NCBI GenBank assembly: GCA_030638765.1
Contig: DAOWDZ010000248.1
Span: 1 to 11,552, forward strand
DNA length: 11,552 nt
From: Desulfocapsa sp.
GTDB taxonomy: Bacteria; Desulfobacterota; Desulfobulbia; Desulfobulbales; Desulfocapsaceae
Reading direction: 5' to 3'
In this document: positions 7,925-11,552 of the stretch, piece after piece
Layout of the letters: each line of letters starts with the position of its first letter
Numbering within the stretch: the stretch's first letter is position 1
Notes under the pieces: generated by a model
What the model saw: the letters and a program-made list of their open reading frames with translations, nothing else
Database searches by the model: none
Told to the model about the DNA's origin: nothing
Program-made: the position numbers and the translations under genes

Positions 7925-9661
7925 ATGTCTGAAAATCAGTACGGTTTTAAATATGATGAATATGGCAACACTAGAGAAATACTGGTGTATGCAAGTGGCG
8001 CAAGCGTTCACAGTATAAGTTATGTGAACAAGGGTACAGCTTTTACTCTTGCGGAAAGAAAACGATTAGGCCTTGAAGCTGCATTGCCTCCCGCTGTGAG
8101 AAGCATCGAGCATCAGGTCGAAAATTCACAGATAAAGGTAAATTCTAAGGAAAAACCCATAGAGAAATTTATCTACCTCCGTTCTCTTTTTGATAGAAAC
8201 GTGGCTCTTGCCCACGCGCTCATCAAGAGTGATATTGAAAATTTGATGGGAGTTATCTATACCCCAACGGTGGGTCTTGCCGTACAGCAATATTCTTCCA
8301 TGTTTCGCCAGGCAAATGGCCTTCATTTTTATCCTGGAAACATTGATCAGGCCGAGGATATTCTTCGCCGGTATCTGCACCGCGATATCAGGGTTGCAGT
8401 GGTTACCGACAATCAGGGTATTCTGGGTATCGGTGATCAGGGTGCTGGTGGAATTGCCATTTGTCTTGGTAAACTTATGCTCTATACACAGGGCGCAGGT
8501 GTTGCACCATGGCATTGTCTTCCAATCTCTCTTGATGTTGGTACCAATAACGAGGCCTTGCTTGCAGACAACGATTATCTCGGATGGCGGCACCATCGTA
8601 TAGTAGGTGATGAATACCTTGAGTTTATAGGACGTTTCGCTCAGGCTTTCAGGAATGTGTTCCCCAATGCCTTGTGTCAGTGGGAAGATTTTTCCAAACA
8701 AAATGCCTTTGCAATCCGTGACTCATATCTCCATGATCTGATATCATTTAATGATGATATACAGGGAACAGGAGCTGTTACTCTTGCTGGAATTTTAACT
8801 GCCATGCGTATTAAGCTTGAAAAACTTGAAGACCAGGTCTTCTTGATTCATGGAGCTGGGGCTGGCGGAGTTGGTGTTGCTGAACAAATAGGAGTTGCTC
8901 TAGTTGAGGCTGGTCTGTCTGAAGAGGAGGCGAAGGATAGAATATTCACCCTTGATTCACGTGGTGTTGTCACAAGCGATAGAGACATAGAAGAATATAA
9001 ACTCAAGTTTGCAAAGGATAAAGAAAAAGTCACGTGGCTTAAAGAGTCCGCAAATCTTGAGTTGCTCGAAGCAGTTAAAGAGGCAGGTGTTACCGTATTA
9101 ATTGGAACATCGGGGCAAGGTGGTTGTTTTACACAGGAAGTTGTTGAGGCTGTAGCTGAAAACACAGATCGCCCTGTAATAATGCCGCTTTCCAACCCAA
9201 CATCCATGACAGAAGCTTTGCCTGAAGACATTTATCGATGGACTGACGGAAAGGCACTGGTTGCAACTGGAAGCCCATTTGAACCCGTTGTTCATAATGG
9301 TGTTACTCACCATATTGGTCAGTGCAACAATGTTTTTGTTTTTCCTGGTGTGGGGCTTGGTGTCTTAGGATCCGGTGCTCGAGAAGTACTCCCTCAATTT
9401 TTCACAGCTGCTGCGCATGCAGTCTCTAGTTGTGTGTCCAAGGCTGAGATGGAAGAAGGTTGTCTGGTTCCTGCTGTTAATACTCTCAAGGAGGTCAGCG
9501 GGAAAGTGGCACTTGCAGTTGCAATGTCCGCTGTTGAACATGGCGTTAGTAGACCATGTGTTTTTTCCACCTTCCAGCATGAGGGAGATGAGTCAAGAAT
9601 GAATGAATTACTTCGCAGGATGCGTTGGGATCCTGAGTATCTCCCAATCGTTGCTATGTAA
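7925..9661 (+). CDS. maeA: Malic enzyme (malate dehydrogenase, oxaloacetate-decarboxylating), long form
   Basis: Oxidative decarboxylation of malate to pyruvate and CO2 with reduction of NAD(P)+, in the cytoplasm. I start at ATG 7925 (578 aa) because AGGAG (7913-7917) is 7 nt upstream; ATG 7907 and 7919 are in frame but badly placed for that site. Key residues in this numbering: Y112 in YTPTVG (general acid), K183 in GKL (base), metal ligands E254-D255 and D278 in FNDDIQGT, and the nucleotide loop GAGAGGVG (310-317). LSNPTS and TGSPF of the C-terminal half are also intact. Long-form malic enzymes of the SfcA/MaeA type are about 540-580 aa, so this is full length. About 30 residues precede the usual NKGTAFT start of the family, an N-terminal head I do not recognise. 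Cofactor preference cannot be read safely. It is divergent from kamA and ends at a hairpin terminator. Confidence 0.93.
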   Translation: MSENQYGFKYDEYGNTREILVYASGASVHSISYVNKGTAFTLAERKRLGLEAALPPAVRSIEHQVENSQIKVNSKEKPIEKFIYLRSLFDRNVALAHALIKSDIENLMGVIYTPTVGLAVQQYSSMFRQANGLHFYPGNIDQAEDILRRYLHRDIRVAVVTDNQGILGIGDQGAGGIAICLGKLMLYTQGAGVAPWHCLPISLDVGTNNEALLADNDYLGWRHHRIVGDEYLEFIGRFAQAFRNVFPNALCQWEDFSKQNAFAIRDSYLHDLISFNDDIQGTGAVTLAGILTAMRIKLEKLEDQVFLIHGAGAGGVGVAEQIGVALVEAGLSEEEAKDRIFTLDSRGVVTSDRDIEEYKLKFAKDKEKVTWLKESANLELLEAVKEAGVTVLIGTSGQGGCFTQEVVEAVAENTDRPVIMPLSNPTSMTEALPEDIYRWTDGKALVATGSPFEPVVHNGVTHHIGQCNNVFVFPGVGLGVLGSGAREVLPQFFTAAAHAVSSCVSKAEMEEGCLVPAVNTLKEVSGKVALAVAMSAVEHGVSRPCVFSTFQHEGDESRMNELLRRMRWDPEYLPIVAM

Positions 9662-9680
9662 TATGTGAGCCAGATATTTT

Positions 9681-9725
9681 CGGGCTGCTGGAACCATTAT
9701 TCAGCAGCCCGATGAGTTGATTTTA
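9681..9725 (+). terminator. Rho-independent-type terminator after malic enzyme
   Basis: CGGGCTGCTG (9681-9690) pairs perfectly with CAGCAGCCCG (9702-9711), giving a 10-bp GC-rich stem that can extend by two inner pairs and leave a small loop. It begins 19 nt after the malic enzyme stop. The trailing T content is modest (ATGAGTTGATTTT), so efficiency is uncertain, but position and stem strength make it the likely end of the maeA transcript. Confidence 0.65.
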
Positions 9726-9751
9726 GTAATGTGTTTTTGATTTCAATCGTG

Positions 9752-9785
9752 TTTCTCCATTTTTCCTTCTCCGTTTCCCCCTCCC
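9752..9785 (+). other. Polypyrimidine tract in the maeA-folD gap
   Basis: 34 bases that are pyrimidine except A9759 and G9773, ending in TTTCCCCCTCCC. The opposite strand is a purine run with GGGAGGGGG. It differs in composition from the surrounding AT-rich DNA. No function is assigned. Confidence 0.4.
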
Positions 9786-9789
9786 ATAA

Positions 9790-9888
9790 TTGTTAAATAC
9801 CAGGCTGCAAAATAGTATCATTTAACGTAGTTACGATGAATTAGGTCGGGATTTCAGTGGTTGTATAAAGTTCTATATCTATTTTTTT
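9790..9888 (+). promoter_or_regulatory. Possible promoter followed by a T-run (intergenic transcript candidate)
   Basis: TTGTTA (9790-9795), a 17-nt spacer and TAGTAT (9813-9818) form a moderate sigma-70 match (4/6 and 4/6). About 60 nt downstream is a run of seven T (9882-9888), preceded by a weak TATA-AAGTTC-TATA dyad. This could be the distal folD promoter with a long leader, or a short untranslated RNA. The evidence is weak in both cases. Confidence 0.25.
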
Positions 9889-9900
9889 GAACAATAAATC

Positions 9901-9964
9901 AAAAAAAGTTGATGAATATTAAAAAATATTGATATGTAACTTGAAAAAAATTGAAAAATCAATT
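9901..9964. repeat. A-tract cluster with small inverted repeats
   Basis: Four A-tracts lie at 9901-9907, 9921-9926, 9944-9950 and 9955-9958, spaced roughly by one or two helical turns. Within it are two dyads: AATATT-AAAA-AATATT (9915-9930) and AATTGA-AAAA-TCAATT (9949-9964). Such DNA is usually bent and can bind nucleoid proteins. It lies about 190 bp upstream of folD. Confidence 0.4.
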
Positions 9965-10025
9965 AATTTACCAGATTCATTATACCCGATAGTCTTGTTG
10001 ATACAGGGTTTTTGATGTGGATTCC

Positions 10026-10074
10026 CTAAAAATTGTTCAGTAACATCTTTGTTTGTCTAAAATTGTTATGAACA
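10026..10074 (+). promoter_or_regulatory. Repeated dyad upstream of folD, candidate operator/promoter
   Basis: CTAAAAATTGTT (10026-10037) and CTAAAATTGTT (10057-10067) are near-identical direct repeats 31 bp apart, about three helical turns. Each runs into a dyad: TGTT-CAGT-AACA (10034-10045) and TGTT-ATG-AACA (10064-10074). A possible promoter overlaps them, with TTGTTC at 10033-10038 and TCTAAA at 10056-10061 separated by 17 nt. The arrangement suits a regulator binding on one DNA face before the folD-cooS pair. The regulator is unknown. Confidence 0.35.
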
Positions 10075-10154
10075 GTTTGTCATGCAGCTAACCAAACGAC
10101 AGGTGATATTACGAAAGGTATGTCGCCCGTCAGAAATAATTGAGGATATAAATA

Positions 10155-11042
10155 ATGACGGCAAAAATTATAAGCGGAACCGAGGTGGCTAAGGAAATTC
10201 GTGAAGAATTAACTACTGAAGTCACTGAATTGAAAGAGAAGCATAATGTTGTTCCTGGTCTCGTAACTATTCTTGTTGGAGAAGATCCCGCTTCTCAATC
10301 CTATGTAGCTGCTAAAAATAAGACTGCCCATGCACTCGGTATCCATTCAGAACAGATTACGCTTGATCCTGAGACCAGTGAGAAAGATCTCCTGGAGCTT
10401 GTTCAGAAATACAATAATGATCCAAAGATAAACGGTATCCTTGTGCAGTTACCTTTGCCTAAGCATATCAATGAAGCGAATGTTTTGTATACCATTGATC
10501 CTGATAAAGATGTTGATGGATTCCACCCTGTTAATGTTGGAAAGATGGTGCTTGGAGAACAGTGCTTTCTCCCTTGTACTCCACATGGAATTCTTGAACT
10601 CCTTACCAGAAGTGGTGTTGAGACAAGTGGCGCTGAAGTTGTTGTAATAGGACGCTCTAATATTGTTGGAAAACCAATTGCTAATCTCATGCTGCAGAAA
10701 CGAGATGGCGGGAATGCAACAATTACTCTTTGTCATACCAGAACAAAAGATATGGCAGCACACTGCAAACGTGCTGATATCATTATCGCAGCCGTGGGCG
10801 TTCCTAAGATGGTCACTGCTGATATGGTCAAGGAAGGCGCAGCAATTATCGATGTTGGTGTAAACCGTATAGGTAAAGCCAGTAACGGTAAGGCGATTCT
10901 TGCAGGGGACGTTGATTTTGATGCTGTTAAGGAAGTGGCAGCCTGTATAACTCCAGTTCCAGGTGGCGTTGGTCCCATGACCATCACCATGTTGATGAAA
11001 AACACAGTGCAAGCAGCTAAAATGGCTGCCAAGCTTATATAA
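10155..11042 (+). CDS. folD: Bifunctional methylene-THF dehydrogenase / methenyl-THF cyclohydrolase FolD
   Basis: Interconverts 5,10-methylene-THF, 5,10-methenyl-THF and 10-formyl-THF with NAD(P)H in the cytoplasm; in Wood-Ljungdahl organisms it runs the middle of the methyl branch. The protein is 295 aa, normal for the family. Catalytic Y50 and K54 lie in SYVAAKNK, Q98 in VQLPLP, D121 in DVDGFHP, the nucleotide-binding loop in GRSNIVGKP (166-174), and the C-terminal PVPGGVGPMT (267-276) is intact. A few extra residues (RDGGNA) after the nucleotide helix occur in many anaerobe FolDs as I recall them. ATG 10155 is preceded by GAGGA (10142-10146) at 8 nt. cooS follows after 42 bp with no evident terminator, so the two are probably cotranscribed and the gene likely serves C1 energy or carbon metabolism besides folate supply. 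Confidence 0.97.
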   Translation: MTAKIISGTEVAKEIREELTTEVTELKEKHNVVPGLVTILVGEDPASQSYVAAKNKTAHALGIHSEQITLDPETSEKDLLELVQKYNNDPKINGILVQLPLPKHINEANVLYTIDPDKDVDGFHPVNVGKMVLGEQCFLPCTPHGILELLTRSGVETSGAEVVVIGRSNIVGKPIANLMLQKRDGGNATITLCHTRTKDMAAHCKRADIIIAAVGVPKMVTADMVKEGAAIIDVGVNRIGKASNGKAILAGDVDFDAVKEVAACITPVPGGVGPMTITMLMKNTVQAAKMAAKLI

Positions 11043-11084
11043 TATAAGATATAAAGAAATACCCATATATCCCGGAGGAACATT

Positions 11085-11552
11085 ATGAGCAACAGTAAAG
11101 GCGGATGCACATCCTGTAATGATATAACAGGTGCTTCAACCAAAGACCTGCTGAATCAAGATTTGGCGAAACAGGTGCGAACTGCCTATGATCGTATTGA
11201 AGATCGTGGTGTTTCAGCCTGCTTGTTCGGCTCAGGAGGAACCTGCTGTCGTATCTGCAATATGGGCCCCTGTCAGATCATCGATGGTGTTGAACAGATG
11301 GTTGGTATTTGTGGCGCAACTGCCGCAACAGTAGTGGCAAGGAACTTTGCTCGACTTGTAGCTGCCGGAACTGCTGCTCACACAGATCATGCCCGTGAGA
11401 TGGTTCTTGGTTTTATAGAAACCGCAAAAGGGAATACTCCACATGGTATTAAGGATGTTGAAAAACTTCATGCCATGGCTGAGATTTATGACATCGAAAT
11501 AGAAGGGCGAGACAAGGATGAGATTGCCCTTGAACTTGGTGAGAAAGCTCTT
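11085..11552 (+). CDS. cooS: Anaerobic Ni-Fe carbon monoxide dehydrogenase catalytic subunit, 5' part
   Basis: N-terminal 156 codons, open to the window edge; the full protein is usually about 630-670 aa. The enzyme interconverts CO and CO2 and, in the acetyl-CoA synthase complex (where it is called AcsA), supplies CO for acetyl-CoA. The cysteine ladder C46, C54, C55, C58, C63 and C76 matches the D-cluster (first two) and B-cluster (last four) ligands of CooS, with 8, 1, 3, 5 and 13 residue steps. RICNMGPC and GICGATAATVVARN are family signatures. The tail of the visible part resembles Moorella AcsA more than small CooS forms. The nickel C-cluster ligands lie outside the window. An additional C8-x2-C11 pair sits at the N-terminus. 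GGAGGA (11074-11079) is 5 nt before the ATG, a strong ribosome-binding site. Whether acsB, acsC and acsD follow cannot be seen. Confidence 0.95.
   Translation, partial: MSNSKGGCTSCNDITGASTKDLLNQDLAKQVRTAYDRIEDRGVSACLFGSGGTCCRICNMGPCQIIDGVEQMVGICGATAATVVARNFARLVAAGTAAHTDHAREMVLGFIETAKGNTPHGIKDVEKLHAMAEIYDIEIEGRDKDEIALELGEKAL

Noticed and set aside
8126..8701. 191-aa open frame antisense to the malic enzyme
   Set aside because: It lies wholly inside an unambiguous malic enzyme coding region, with no ribosome-binding site or domain signature.
9951..9962. TTGA-AAAA-TCAA as an FNR/CRP-type box
   Set aside because: The FNR consensus has six bases between TTGA and TCAA; here there are four, and the site sits in low-complexity A-rich DNA.
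9990..10154. Tetrahydrofolate or other riboswitch in the folD leader
   Set aside because: No conserved riboswitch core or stable multi-helix fold could be recognised by eye.
10082..10192. 36-codon basic ORF overlapping the folD start
   Set aside because: No ribosome-binding site, overlaps folD out of frame, and no recognisable sequence; likely chance.
10449..11066. 205-aa open frame antisense to folD
   Set aside because: folD on the plus strand has every family motif; the antisense product has no recognisable domain and a skewed Cys/His/Asn composition typical of a shadow frame.
1..11552. CRISPR array, tRNA/rRNA, insertion sequence or prophage
   Set aside because: No spaced direct repeats, cloverleaf-like segments, transposase or phage-like genes, or flanking terminal repeats were seen on either strand.

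Overview
The window looks like a chromosomal stretch from an anaerobic, moderately AT-rich Gram-negative bacterium. The closest fit is the Desulfobacterota (sulfate-reducer or related, Desulfobulbales-like). I infer this from the gene mix: a folD gene followed by a nickel CO dehydrogenase gene of the Wood-Ljungdahl type, a long-form malic enzyme, a KamA-type radical SAM aminomutase, an HDOD-GGDEF signalling protein, and a Cys-rich conserved hypothetical of a kind I associate with that phylum. No species can be named from the sequence alone.

Layout: (1) 1-1760, minus strand, hrpA-type DEAH-box helicase, cut by the left edge. (2) 1857-4361, plus, priA, divergent from hrpA across 96 bp. (3) 4385-7852, minus strand, three genes read in the order kamA-like aminomutase, HDOD-GGDEF diguanylate cyclase, Cys-rich hypothetical. 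The spacers are 103 and 86 bp, and a good promoter sits before the HDOD-GGDEF gene, so they need not form one operon. The last gene converges on priA with 23 bp between stop codons. (4) 7925-9661, plus, malic enzyme, divergent from kamA across 72 bp and closed by a strong GC-rich hairpin. (5) 9662-10154, a 493-bp non-coding gap holding the terminator, a pyrimidine tract, a possible promoter plus T-run unit, a run of A-tracts and a pair of repeated dyads upstream of folD. (6) 10155-11552, plus, folD then cooS/acsA 42 bp downstream, the latter cut by the right edge.

How the genes fit together: folD and cooS form a plausible one-carbon/CO operon. FolD interconverts methylene-, methenyl- and formyl-THF on the methyl branch, and CooS/AcsA interconverts CO and CO2 on the carbonyl branch. 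Malic enzyme links C4 acids to pyruvate. hrpA and priA are RNA and DNA helicases whose neighbourhood is probably only positional. The KamA-like enzyme has no obvious partner in view (no ablB acetyltransferase, efp or epmA).

Most of the window is ordinary core-genome content. No mobile element, CRISPR, phage or defence system is visible. The observations most worth checking are: a predicted leaderless mRNA for kamA, set by a near-consensus promoter directly abutting the start codon and an in-frame stop four codons upstream; the complete KamA active site in a protein lacking the zinc-binding tail; the Cys-rich hypothetical beside the c-di-GMP gene; and the repeated dyads before the folD-cooS pair.
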